A stretch of DNA of 64,000 bases from Microbacterium sp. SYP-A9085 (GCF_009649635.1 NZ_WJII01000002.1:434001-498000); one strand, 5' to 3'. Positions 43,055 through 51,245 are shown, counted from the stretch's first letter. Numbers and translations are program-made. Notes: generated from the letters alone by a model not told the origin.

Positions 43055-44224
43055 TCACTTGCCGAGCATGCCGTTCCACTTGTCGGTGAACGCCTTCACA
43101 TCCGCGTCGGAGGTGATCGTGTAGGGCACCCGGATGATCGCGTCCTCACCGGCCTGGCTGACGATCTCCCCGTAGGTGTGGAGACCCTCGGCCTGCTTCA
43201 CGCTGTCACGGTAGGCGGTCAGGCCTCCTTCGGCGACGGCGTTCTGGCCCTCTTCGGACAAGACGAAGTCGAGGAACAGCTTCGCGGTGGCGGGGTGCGG
43301 TCCCTTCGGCGTGATGCCGATGCCGCGACCGAGCACGACGGTGCCGTCCTTCGGGAACACGAACTTGAAGATGCCCTGCGCCTTCGTCTCCTGCGGGAAT
43401 GCGACCGCGCTGGAGATGAAGAACCCGGCCAGGTACTCGCCCGAGGTGATCTTGTCGATCTGCGTGCCCGAGGAGGTCTCGGGACGCGCCGACGGCAGGA
43501 TCTTCGCGAGCTGGCTCCAGGCATCCGAGTCGCCGTCGACGAAGCCCTTGGACACCGTGAAGCCGAACGAGCCGCTCACGTCACGCGTGGTGATCTTGTT
43601 CTTGAACTTCGCGGGGTCGGCCGAGACGATCTTGGCGAGGTCGGCGATGCTCGTGGGGTTCCCACCGAGCAGCTGCTCGTTGTATGCGAGCCCCACCGGG
43701 TCCATCGACAGGGCGTAGACGTTCGGCATCACCTGCGCGAAGTCCGGCAGCTTCGCCAGCTCCGGCGACTTGTAGGCCAGCACCCGGTCCGGCGCGTCGT
43801 CGTACTTCGCCCACGCCTGGACGGCGTTCGTGGCGAGGATGTCGGCGGGCGCGTTGCCGGTCGCGGTCTCGCTGAGCTGCTTCTGGAACACCTCGTCGCT
43901 GTCGAGGTTGTTCGCGGAGATCTTCGTGACGAACGGGTACTTCTTCTGGAAGTCGCGGAAGATCGGCGCCCAGTTCTCCTGGTCGGTGTTCGAGTAGATC
44001 GTCAGCTCGCCGCCCTCCTTCTTGGCGGCGTCGACGATGCTCCCGTAGTCGGACGGGTAGTAGCTGGGCCAGACCCCCTGGGAGATCTTGTTCTCGGGCG
44101 CCTTGGGCGCGGCGTCGCCGGCACAGGCGCTGAGCGACACCGCCAGACCTGCCACCGCGACGGAGGCGACCGCGACGGTCGACCAGCGCCGTCGTGCGTG
44201 TGAGGAACGCGACAGACGATTCAT
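43055..44224 (-). CDS. ABC importer substrate-binding lipoprotein, iron/polyamine class (SBP_bac_1/6/8)
   Basis: A 389-residue binding protein with a Tat-like basic start (SSHARRRWS), hydrophobic signal and lipobox LSAC (Cys about residue 34). The mature protein begins the two-lobe fold with LTIYSNTDQENWAPIFRDFQKKYP and has the family segment DVSGSFGFTVSKG and GIGITPKGPHPATAKLFLDFVLSEEGQ. The ATG at 44224 follows AAGGAG by eight bases; a GTG nine bases earlier is possible. The ligand may be a metal-carboxylate complex or a free carboxylate. It is the first gene of the carboxylate operon. Confidence 0.88.
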   Translation of the reverse strand: MNRLSRSSHARRRWSTVAVASVAVAGLAVSLSACAGDAAPKAPENKISQGVWPSYYPSDYGSIVDAAKKEGGELTIYSNTDQENWAPIFRDFQKKYPFVTKISANNLDSDEVFQKQLSETATGNAPADILATNAVQAWAKYDDAPDRVLAYKSPELAKLPDFAQVMPNVYALSMDPVGLAYNEQLLGGNPTSIADLAKIVSADPAKFKNKITTRDVSGSFGFTVSKGFVDGDSDAWSQLAKILPSARPETSSGTQIDKITSGEYLAGFFISSAVAFPQETKAQGIFKFVFPKDGTVVLGRGIGITPKGPHPATAKLFLDFVLSEEGQNAVAEGGLTAYRDSVKQAEGLHTYGEIVSQAGEDAIIRVPYTITSDADVKAFTDKWNGMLGK

Positions 44225-44281
44225 ACTTTGCACTCCTTTGTGATTGCAGAGCCGCGGCAGGACAGCGCCGCGGATGAAGTC

Positions 44282-44310
44282 ACGATATGGTTATAACGAG
44301 CAGCCGTCAA
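44282..44310 (-). promoter_or_regulatory. Promoter of the carboxylate operon with a GTTATAAC operator between -35 and -10
   Basis: On the minus strand TTGACG (44310-44305) and TATCGT (44287-44282) are 17 bases apart. The perfect palindrome GTTATAAC (44290-44297) sits in the spacer, an ideal position for repression by the divergent GntR protein. Confidence 0.75.
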
Positions 44311-44394
44311 TCGTCCTCGAGTTTTATCCGGGATTCCGCCTCTTTCGTGCATTTTGCTCACGGCCGCCGAGATTCCGTGGCCCACACTGGATGC

Positions 44395-44431
44395 TTCGTT
44401 ATAACGAGCACTGCTCGTATGTTATAACGGA
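44395..44431. promoter_or_regulatory. Double GTTATAAC operator before the GntR gene
   Basis: Two perfect GTTATAAC palindromes (44398-44405 and 44421-44428), 23 bp apart centre to centre (about two helical turns), flank a third inverted repeat CGAGCACTGCTCG. With the copy at 44290 there are three sites in this 232-bp divergent region, which fits autoregulation by looping or cooperative binding. Confidence 0.75.
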
Positions 44432-44456
44432 GTCACCCTCTCAACGATCGGCCTTC

Positions 44457-45149
44457 ATGAGCGCACCGACTTCCACCACGCCCGCCCCGCCCGACTACCG
44501 GGTGAAGAGCGACTTCGCGTACGACGTGGTGCGGGACCGCATCCTGGCCGGCCGGTACGCGCCCGGCGCCACGTTCAACCAGGCGCACCTGGCACGGGAG
44601 CTGGGCATCAGCACCACTCCCCTGCGCGAGGCGCTGCGCAAGCTGCAGACCGAGGGCCTCGTGGAGCTCGGCGCGCATCGCGACGCCGTCGTGACGAGTC
44701 TCAGCGTCGAGGAGGCGCACGACCTGCTCGAGATGCGGCTCGCGCTGGACCCGCTCGCGGCGGGCCTCGCCGCGCAGCGGCGCACCCGCGAGGACATCGC
44801 GCAGATCCGGGCGGCGTCCGCGATCCGCGCCCTGCCGGGGCACCCCACCGTCGACCAGCTCGTGCGGCACCGCCGGTTCCACCAGGCTATCTACCGGGCA
44901 TCGCACAACGAGGTGCTGATCACGACGCTGGACGCCCTGTGGGACAAGTCCGACCGGTACCGGCTCGCAGCCCTGCGCCGCGACCGCGCCGACGACGAGC
45001 TGGCCCAGAAGGACGCCGAGCACCACGACATGATGATGTGCGTGATCGCCGGCGACGCGGCCGGGGCCAGCGACGTGATGCGCCGCCACATCCAGTCGAG
45101 CCTCGGCGTCACCGCCGCACAGCTGCTCAGCGAACGGCCGGACGCCTGA
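44457..45149 (+). CDS. GntR family transcriptional regulator, FCD type
   Basis: A 230-residue regulator: winged helix at about residues 18-85 (LARELGISTTPLREALRKL, wing VELGAHRDAVV) and an FCD domain (HDLLEMRLALDPLAAGLAA, RRFHQAIYRASHN, DAEHHDMMMCV). It is divergent from the importer/aconitase operon and followed closely by an RraA-like and a racemase-like gene. Three GTTATAAC palindromes surround its promoter and that of the importer, so it likely represses both directions until a carboxylate ligand binds. Confidence 0.87.
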   Translation: MSAPTSTTPAPPDYRVKSDFAYDVVRDRILAGRYAPGATFNQAHLARELGISTTPLREALRKLQTEGLVELGAHRDAVVTSLSVEEAHDLLEMRLALDPLAAGLAAQRRTREDIAQIRAASAIRALPGHPTVDQLVRHRRFHQAIYRASHNEVLITTLDALWDKSDRYRLAALRRDRADDELAQKDAEHHDMMMCVIAGDAAGASDVMRRHIQSSLGVTAAQLLSERPDA

Positions 45150-45166
45150 TCCGTGAAGGGGACGAC

Positions 45167-45640
45167 ATGACGACATCCACCGCAGACCTGTGGGACGAGC
45201 GCGGTGACGCGCTGAGCGCGCCGACCACGCAGTTCCGGGACTTCGGCGGCGAGATGCGGTTCGCCGGCCCCGCGCGCACCGTCCGGTGCCGGGAGGACAA
45301 CGTCCTCGTGGCACGGCTGCTGGAGACCCCCGGCGACGGCGCCGTACTGATCGTGGATGGTGGGGGCTCGCTTGCCTGCGCGCTGATGGGCGACCGGATA
45401 GCGGGCCTTGCCGCGGCGAACGGATGGGCCGGAGTGATCATCAACGGCGCGGTGCGCGACAGCGCGGCCCTGGCCGCCCTTCCCATCGGGATCAAGGCGC
45501 TCGGCACGAACCCGCGCAAGAGCGGCAAGCAGGGCGCCGGCGAGGTCGACGTCCCCGTCGAGATCGGCGGCGCCCTGATCCGCCCGGGAGCCCTCGTCAC
45601 CGCCGACGAGGACGGCGTGGTCGTCGAGCACCGGCCATGA
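45167..45640 (+). CDS. RraA-like protein (4-hydroxy-4-methyl-2-oxoglutarate aldolase / oxaloacetate decarboxylase family)
   Basis: A 157-residue protein of the RraA/HMG-aldolase family: ALMGDRIAGLAAANGWAGVIINGAVRD is the active-site stretch, with the Arg-Asp pair that holds the metal and pyruvate moiety, followed by PGALVTADEDGVVV. Such enzymes cleave 2-oxo-4-hydroxyacids or decarboxylate oxaloacetate. It follows GAAGGGGA and overlaps the racemase-family gene (ATGA). Role in the carboxylate regulon is inferred from position. The RNase E inhibitor role of E. coli RraA is less likely here. Confidence 0.82.
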   Translation: MTTSTADLWDERGDALSAPTTQFRDFGGEMRFAGPARTVRCREDNVLVARLLETPGDGAVLIVDGGGSLACALMGDRIAGLAAANGWAGVIINGAVRDSAALAALPIGIKALGTNPRKSGKQGAGEVDVPVEIGGALIRPGALVTADEDGVVVEHRP

Positions 45641-46302
45641 CCTCCCCCGCACCGCGGGTCGCCCTGGTGGGTGCGGTCGCGGCGGCGGCACCGCCGGCCG
45701 AGCGCGCGTTCGCCGAGGTGTTCCCGCAGGCGCAGACGTGGAACCTGCTGGATGACCGCCTCATCACGGACGCCCTGGACGCCGGCGCCGTCACCGGGCC
45801 GCTGGCGGCGCGGATGACGGCGCTGATCGACTACGCGATCGGCAACGGCGCCGCCGGGGTGCTCCTCACGTGCTCGATGTACGGTCCGGTCGCGCACGCG
45901 GTGGCCGGCCGCGCGGCCGTCCCCGTGCTCGCCGCGGACGACGCCGCTTTCGCGGACGCCGCGTCCGGCGGGTTCGGCCGGGTGGCGCTCGTCGCGTCCC
46001 TGCCGCTGCCCCTCGCCGACGCGCGGGAGCGCTTCGACGGGTTCCTTGCCGCACGCGGTGCGCGCGTCGACGTCGTCGACGTGCTTGCCGACCGGGCCGC
46101 GGGAACCGCGGATGCCGGCGCGGTGGCCGATGCGCTCGAGGAGGCGCTGCGCGGCATCCCGGTGGACGCGGTGCTGCTCGCCCAGTACTCGATCTCGCCG
46201 GCGGCCGCCGCCCTCCAGGACCGGCTCGGCATCCCGGTGCTCGCCGGTCCCGCGCGGGCCGCCGCCCGGATGCGCGCGGCGCTGACCGGGGACGACGGAT
46301 GA
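45637..46302 (+). CDS. Asp/Glu/hydantoin racemase superfamily protein
   Basis: A 221-residue protein of the two-Cys racemase superfamily. The first Cys region is visible in GAAGVLLTCSMYGPVAHAVAG; the second expected Cys position reads VLLAQYSISPAAAAL, with no Cys, so racemase activity by the classical two-base mechanism is doubtful. Members also include maleate isomerase and decarboxylases that use a single Cys. It is translationally coupled to the RraA-like gene before it and to the truncated sugar kinase after it (ATGA on both sides). Confidence 0.75.
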   Translation: MTSPAPRVALVGAVAAAAPPAERAFAEVFPQAQTWNLLDDRLITDALDAGAVTGPLAARMTALIDYAIGNGAAGVLLTCSMYGPVAHAVAGRAAVPVLAADDAAFADAASGGFGRVALVASLPLPLADARERFDGFLAARGARVDVVDVLADRAAGTADAGAVADALEEALRGIPVDAVLLAQYSISPAAAALQDRLGIPVLAGPARAAARMRAALTGDDG

Positions 46303-46580
46303 TCGGCGCCATCGCCGACGACCTCACCGGCGCGACCGACGTGGCCGCCGCGTTCCAGTCCGCCGGGCTGCGGGTCGGGCTGTTCTTCGGCGGCATCGCC
46401 GCGTCGGCGCCGACCGCCGACCTGGACGCGGTCGTGGTCGGGCTGAAGACCCGCACGGTGCCGGCGGCCGACGCGGTGGATGCCTCGCTCGCCGCCGCGC
46501 GCGCTCGGCGTTCGCGCGCGGGCTCACCCACGGATCCACCGGCAACATCAGCGCACGGGTGGCGGACAGCGTGCTGGTGA
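46299..46580 (+). pseudogene. Truncated four-carbon acid sugar kinase (DUF1537/OtnK family), N-terminal fragment
   Basis: The first ~68 codons encode the start of a DUF1537 kinase: IGAIADDLTGATDVAAAFQ is the conserved N-terminal motif, followed by DAVVVGLKTRTVPAADAV. Intact members have about 420 residues. At about 46503 the similarity stops and the frame continues into 25 unrelated codons that are the out-of-frame reading of an aldolase fragment. The gene is thus cut by a deletion. It starts at an ATGA overlap with the racemase-family gene. Confidence 0.8.
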
Positions 46581-46633
46581 CCCCGACCGGGGTGAGCCTG
46601 GGCAAGCGCACCCGTCCGCTGTCACCCGCCTAG
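46502..46633 (+). pseudogene. Class II aldolase (OtnC-like) internal fragment
   Basis: In a different frame from the kinase remnant, about 33 codons read FARGLTHGSTGNISAR and VLVTPTGVSLGK, which is the phosphate-binding and substrate loop near the N-terminus of class II aldolases such as OtnC (normally about 210 residues). Both ends are missing: upstream is the kinase fragment, and after LGK only eight further codons precede a stop. In intact clusters the aldolase follows the kinase, so one deletion removed the kinase C-terminus and aldolase start, and another truncated the aldolase. Confidence 0.75.
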
Positions 46634-46818
46634 GCGGAGGCCCTGCACCCGCCGGCCTGACCGGGCGCGCCATACGGCGCCGATATACTCGTCACGTCCG
46701 GCATCCGCGGCGCGTCGCGCCGCGTGCCGATGCTCGAAAAAGGGGCACGAAGCCGCCCGGCGCTGTGGCGGGCCAGACACATACGGATTCGCACCGTCCC
46801 CGTCTGGAAGGCTCCGTC
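46634..46818 (+). promoter_or_regulatory. Promoter and leader of the ThDP-enzyme gene
   Basis: TATACT at 46684-46689 is a good -10; a -35 is not clear (CTGACC at 46657-46662 is 21 bases away). This would leave a leader of about 120 bases, in which no thiamine riboswitch motif was recognised. TGGAAGG at 46804-46810 is the ribosome site. Confidence 0.4.
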
Positions 46819-48471
46819 ATGCCCATCGTCTCCGCCCACGTCGCCGCGGCCCTGGCCGCCCACATCGATCACGTGTTCGGGGTGATGGGCAACGGGAACG
46901 CGTACTTCCTGGACGCTCTGGTGCGCACGACGCCCGCCGACTACACGGCGGTGCGGCACGAGGCCGGCGCCGTGGTCGCCGCCGACGCGCACTTCCGCGC
47001 GTCGGGACGGATAGCGGCCGCCACGGCCACGTACGGGGCCGGGTTCACGAACACGCTGACCGCGCTGGCCGAGGCCGTGCAGGCGCACATCCCGCTCGTG
47101 CTCGTGGTCGGCGACGAGCCGACATCCGGACCCCGCCCGTGGGACGTCGACCAGATTGCGATGGCCTCCGCGGTCGGCGCCCGCACGTACACCGTGGGAC
47201 GGACGGATGCCGTGGCCACCACCGTGATAGCCATCGAGCACGCCCTCGCCTACCGGGTGCCCACCGTGCTCGCGATCCCCTACGACGTCGCGACGCTCGA
47301 GGCCGGCCCCGTCCCGCCGATCCCGGTGCCGCAGCCGCGCGCGCCGCTGCAGCCGGCCGGGCCGTTCGCGGCCGCCGCGATCACGGACCTCGCGAAGGCG
47401 CTGTCCACCGCACGGCGGCCGTTCCTGCTCGCCGGCCGCGGCGCCTGGCTGGCCGGCGCGGGCGAGGCGCTCGGCGCGCTCGCGTCCCGGGTCGGGGCCG
47501 TCACCGCGTCCAGCGCGCTGGGCCGCGGCGTCTTCCCGGACACCCGCTACGACGTGGGCGTGGCCGGCGGGTTCGGCGCCGACGGCGCCATGGCGCTCGC
47601 TCGCGAGGCCGACGTCGCCGTCGTGTTCGGGGCGTCCCTGAACCAGTTCACGATGCGGTTCGGCGAGCTTTTCGCGCCGGGCACCCGCGTCGTGCAGGTC
47701 GACATCGCCCCCGCCGCGACGCACCCGAACGTGGGCGGCTTCATCCGAGGGGATGCGGCGATCGTCGCCGCAGCCCTCGTGGCCGAGCTGGACGCGCTGG
47801 GCGCGACGGGCAGCGGCTGGCGCGAGCAGATCGACGTCGCCGCGGCGCTGGCCCGCGACGCCGGCGGCGAATACGCCGCGGACGGACGACTGGATCCGCG
47901 GGCGGTCGCGGTGCGGATCGGGCAGCTGCTGCCGGAGGACCGCGTGGTCGTCTCCGACGGCGGCCATTTTCTCGGCTGGTCGAACATGTACTGGCCGGTC
48001 GCCTCCGCGGACCGGATGATCATGGTCGGCACCGCGTTCCAGGCCATCGGGCTCGGCTTCGGATCGGTGGCGGGCGCCGCGCTCGCCCAGCCGGACGCGA
48101 CGGTCGTGCTCACGACCGGGGACGGCGGCGGGCTGATGGCGGTCGCCGACCTGGAGACCGCGGTCCGGGTCGCCGGCGGCCGCGGCATCGCCGTGGTCTG
48201 GAACGACGGCGCGTACGGCGCGGAGGTCAACCTGTACGGGCTGAAGGGCCTGGCCACCGAGCCGATGCTGATCCCCGACGTGAACTTCGCCGGCCTGGCC
48301 GACGCGGTGGGCGCCGACGGCGTCGTCGTGCGCAGTCTCGCCGACCTCGACCGGCTCGCCGAGTGGGCGCAGCTGCCGGCCGACGAGCGGCCGTTCCTGC
48401 TGCTGGACTGCCGGATCTCGTCAAGCGTGATAGCGCCGTACCAACAGGAGATCATCCGCGTGAACTCCTGA
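46819..48471 (+). CDS. Thiamine-diphosphate-dependent enzyme (acetolactate synthase/decarboxylase superfamily)
   Basis: A 550-residue three-domain ThDP enzyme. The Pyr domain has the catalytic Glu in AVRHEAGAVVAADAHFR. The middle domain runs about 185-330. The PP domain has the ThDP/Mg motif GDGGGLMAVADLETAVRVAGGRGIAVVWNDGAYG (GDG...N form). It belongs among 2-oxoacid decarboxylases/ligases; similarity to benzoylformate, phenylpyruvate or sulfopyruvate decarboxylases cannot be resolved by eye. It precedes, and converges on, an aromatic monooxygenase gene, so an aromatic 2-oxoacid is one possibility. Confidence 0.82.
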   Translation: MPIVSAHVAAALAAHIDHVFGVMGNGNAYFLDALVRTTPADYTAVRHEAGAVVAADAHFRASGRIAAATATYGAGFTNTLTALAEAVQAHIPLVLVVGDEPTSGPRPWDVDQIAMASAVGARTYTVGRTDAVATTVIAIEHALAYRVPTVLAIPYDVATLEAGPVPPIPVPQPRAPLQPAGPFAAAAITDLAKALSTARRPFLLAGRGAWLAGAGEALGALASRVGAVTASSALGRGVFPDTRYDVGVAGGFGADGAMALAREADVAVVFGASLNQFTMRFGELFAPGTRVVQVDIAPAATHPNVGGFIRGDAAIVAAALVAELDALGATGSGWREQIDVAAALARDAGGEYAADGRLDPRAVAVRIGQLLPEDRVVVSDGGHFLGWSNMYWPVASADRMIMVGTAFQAIGLGFGSVAGAALAQPDATVVLTTGDGGGLMAVADLETAVRVAGGRGIAVVWNDGAYGAEVNLYGLKGLATEPMLIPDVNFAGLADAVGADGVVVRSLADLDRLAEWAQLPADERPFLLLDCRISSSVIAPYQQEIIRVNS

Positions 48472-48484
48472 GCGCGCCGACGCC

Positions 48485-50368
48485 TCAGTCGGCCGGGACG
48501 AGGTTCCGGGCGAAGAACGCGGCGAGCTCGTCGGTGGCCGCAAGCGGCAGCACCGCGGCGACGTACTGGTCGGGACGGACCACGACCACGACCCCGTCGC
48601 GGGACAGGCCGCGCTCGGCGAAGATGTCCGTTCCGCTGCCGGCGGCGTACACCTTCTCCCAGTTGCGCAGCGCGAGCGCGCCGCACCGGGGACGGAACAC
48701 CTCGGGCGCGCGAGTCACGTCCACGGCCGCGAAGTCCTGCTGGTAGGTCACCGTGACATCCAGCACCGCGTCCGCGTCCGCGCCGGCGGGCGTGCACCGG
48801 ACCACCGGCGACTCCGGCGAGGTCGCCATCCACTGCGCCCAGTCGGCCAGCGCGGATGCCTCGCCCTGGCCGGGACGGTCGGCGAACGCGTAGATCCGCC
48901 AGCGCCCGTCCGCGAGATGCCGGTGCCCGATGTGCTCGATGTTCCCGTCGCACACCCGCACAGCCTGCGCGGATTTGAACCGCTTGCCGATCGGGAACCC
49001 CGTCGCCAGGTCCTGGTGCGACGCGTCGCCGACGATCATCGACGGCGGGTATTGGGTCATGAACCCGGACGGGAACTCGCTCGTGGCGAGGTAGAAGTCC
49101 GCCAGCTCCTGCGGGTCGGAGATCTCCTCGGGCTTGCGGGCCATCAGCGCCGACCATTCGCGGTCGAAGTCGATGAGCTGCTGCGCGACAGGCTGCCGCT
49201 CCGCGGAGTACGTAGCCAGCAGCGCCTCGGGGCTGCGGCCGGTGAGCACGGAGCCGAGCTTCCAGCCGAGGTTGAAGCCGTCCTGCATCGACACGTTCAT
49301 GCCCTGCCCGGCCTTGGCGGAGTGCGTGTGGCACGCGTCCCCCATCAGGAACACGTGCGGGGCGTGGTCGGCGTCCACGTCCACGTCGTCGAACTTGTCG
49401 GTGACGCGGTGGCCCACTTCGTACACGCTGTGCCATGCGGCCTGGCGGACCTCGATCGTGTACGGGTGCAGGATCTCGTTGGCCTTCTCGACGATCCGCT
49501 CCAGCGGGGTGTCGCGGACGCGGTGGTGGTCGTCCTCGGGCACCTCGCCGAGGTCGACGTACACGCGGGACAGGTACCCGCCTTCGCGCGGGATGTGCAG
49601 GATGTTGCCGGCCTCGGAGTTGATCGCGCACTTCGTGCGCCAGTCCGGGAAGTCGGTCTCCACCGTGACATCCATCACCCCCCACGCGTGTGCGGCGAAC
49701 TTGCCGATGTGCTTTCGTCCGATCGCCTCGCGGACCCGGCTGCGGGCGCCGTCGCCGCCGGCGACGTACTTCGCGCGCACCGTGCGCTCCTGCCCTTGGC
49801 GGGGACCGGCGACGTAGCGCACGCGCACCTCGACCGGGTGCTCCCCGCCGTGATGGACGGTCAGGTCCACGAACTCGATGCCGTAGTCGGGGGTGATCCG
49901 GGCGGGGCCGCGCACGGCGGCCTCGGCGAAGTAGTCCAGCACGCGGGCCTGGTTCACGATCAGGTGCGGGAATTCGCTGATGTCCTGCGCGTAGTCGGCC
50001 TGCCGGGTCGTGCGGATGATGTTCTCGGGGTGCTCCGGGTCGGGCGTCCAGTAGTTCATCCACCCGATGTTGTAGGCCTCGGAGACGATGTGCGGGCCGA
50101 AGCCGAACGCCTGGAACGTCTCGACGCTGCGGGGCTGGATGCCGTCGGCCTGCCCGAGCACGAGCCGGCCGGAGCGCTGCTCGATCATGCGGGTGACGAC
50201 GTCGGGGAACTGCGACATCTGCGCGGCCAGGAGCATGCCCGCAGGGCCCGACCCGACGATGAGCACGTCCATCTCGTCGGGGAGCTCGGTCGGGCGGTCG
50301 ATCCCGGTGCCGGCGGCGGGCAGCACCCGCGGCTCGCCGGACACGTACCCGTTGTGATGGAACTGCAT
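48485..50368 (-). CDS. FAD-dependent aromatic monooxygenase, 3-hydroxybenzoate 4-monooxygenase (MobA)-like
   Basis: A 627-residue flavoprotein hydroxylase. It has the FAD dinucleotide motif VLIVGSGPAGMLLAAQ, GQADGIQPRSVETFQAFG, VAGGDGARSRVREAIG (the DG motif), FLMGDACHTHSAKAGQGMNVSMQDGFNLGWKL (second FAD motif), and a thioredoxin-like C-terminal domain ending in VVVVRPDQYVAAVLPL. The N-terminus MQFHHNGY and the run of landmarks match MobA of Comamonas from memory. That enzyme makes protocatechuate from 3-hydroxybenzoate; phenol 2-monooxygenases are the next nearest class. It is divergent from an IclR regulator. Confidence 0.82.
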   Translation of the reverse strand: MQFHHNGYVSGEPRVLPAAGTGIDRPTELPDEMDVLIVGSGPAGMLLAAQMSQFPDVVTRMIEQRSGRLVLGQADGIQPRSVETFQAFGFGPHIVSEAYNIGWMNYWTPDPEHPENIIRTTRQADYAQDISEFPHLIVNQARVLDYFAEAAVRGPARITPDYGIEFVDLTVHHGGEHPVEVRVRYVAGPRQGQERTVRAKYVAGGDGARSRVREAIGRKHIGKFAAHAWGVMDVTVETDFPDWRTKCAINSEAGNILHIPREGGYLSRVYVDLGEVPEDDHHRVRDTPLERIVEKANEILHPYTIEVRQAAWHSVYEVGHRVTDKFDDVDVDADHAPHVFLMGDACHTHSAKAGQGMNVSMQDGFNLGWKLGSVLTGRSPEALLATYSAERQPVAQQLIDFDREWSALMARKPEEISDPQELADFYLATSEFPSGFMTQYPPSMIVGDASHQDLATGFPIGKRFKSAQAVRVCDGNIEHIGHRHLADGRWRIYAFADRPGQGEASALADWAQWMATSPESPVVRCTPAGADADAVLDVTVTYQQDFAAVDVTRAPEVFRPRCGALALRNWEKVYAAGSGTDIFAERGLSRDGVVVVVRPDQYVAAVLPLAATDELAAFFARNLVPAD

Positions 50369-50409
50369 GGACTCTCCTCGGCGTCGAGGGTGTCGCAACG
50401 CACCGCAGT

Positions 50410-50458
50410 GTTCTATATTGGAACGCGACACTCTACTATTGAACAGAATCGTATACGA
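50410..50458. promoter_or_regulatory. Divergent promoter region with IclR-type and GTATAC palindromes
   Basis: GTTC-N7-GAAC at 50410-50424 is an inverted repeat of the kind bound by IclR proteins, placed between the monooxygenase and the IclR gene. A perfect palindrome TCGTATACGA follows at 50449-50458. Both lie within about 100 bases of both starts. Confidence 0.5.
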
Positions 50459-50495
50459 CGTGCGGATGTCGAGCAAGATCCGCGATCGGAGCAGC

Positions 50496-51245
50496 ATGGC
50501 CGCGGACCCGCTCAGCCACCCCGTGCAGGGCCTCGCCCCGGCCGGGCGCGCCGTCGCGCCGGCGTCGCAGACGCTCAGCCGCGGCATCCGGATCCTGGAG
50601 CTGCTCGGTGACGCCGGCGAGCCGCTCACGATCGACGAGGTCGCCCGCCGGCTGGGGGTGCACCGATCCGTCGGCTACCGGCTGCTGCGCACTCTCGAGG
50701 ACCACGGACTGGTGTCCCGGACCGACGCGGGGCGGATCGAGCTCGGCGCGCGCCTGGCGGCCCTGGCTGCCGGCGTCGCGCACGACCTGCAGTCTGAGGC
50801 GCTGCCGGAACTGACCGCGGTGGCCAACGAGCTCGGCATGACGTGCTTCCTCGTGGTGCTCGACCGTGACGAGTGCGTGACGCTGACCAGTGTCGAGCCG
50901 CGGCACGCGGCGGCGTCCGTGGCGCAGCGGCCAGGGTCGCGGCATCCCATCGGCATCGGTGCGCCGGGCAAGGCGGTGCTCAGCCTGCTGCCTCGCGCGC
51001 AGTGGCCCGCCACGGTGACCGCGCAGGCCGAGCAGCTGGTGCGCGACGCGGCGGCCCGCGGGTTCATGGTGAGCCATGACGAGGTGATCCCGAGCCTGCA
51101 CGCGGTGGCGGTGCCGCTGCCGCTGCGCGGCCGCGCCCCGGCGGCGATCGCCGTGGTGTCGCTGGCCAGCGAGCGCCCCGCCGCCGAGCTGGCCGCGCGC
51201 CTGCAGCGCGCCGCCACCGCGATCCGCACCGCGCTCGGCGGCTGA
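50496..51245 (+). CDS. IclR family transcriptional regulator
   Basis: A 249-residue regulator: winged helix about residues 20-80 (TIDEVARRLGVHRSVGYRLLRTLEDHGLV) and the IclR effector domain (LGMTCFLVVLDRDECVTLTSVEP, PIGIGAPGKAVLSLLP, VSHDEVIPSLHAVAVPL). ATG at 50496 follows GGAG by four bases; an ATG at 50466 is also in frame. It is divergent from the MobA-like gene and probably controls it, and possibly the MHS transporter downstream. Confidence 0.85.
   Translation: MAADPLSHPVQGLAPAGRAVAPASQTLSRGIRILELLGDAGEPLTIDEVARRLGVHRSVGYRLLRTLEDHGLVSRTDAGRIELGARLAALAAGVAHDLQSEALPELTAVANELGMTCFLVVLDRDECVTLTSVEPRHAAASVAQRPGSRHPIGIGAPGKAVLSLLPRAQWPATVTAQAEQLVRDAAARGFMVSHDEVIPSLHAVAVPLPLRGRAPAAIAVVSLASERPAAELAARLQRAATAIRTALGG

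Noticed and set aside
46480..46818. An N-terminal extension of the ThDP enzyme up to 46480
   Set aside because: The extension covers the kinase/aldolase remnants in another frame and is Arg/Pro-rich; ATG 46819 has a ribosome site and matches the family start.
46634..46818. Thiamine (TPP) riboswitch before the ThDP-enzyme gene
   Set aside because: The conserved CUGAGA and GAUAAUGC-type boxes could not be found in the leader.
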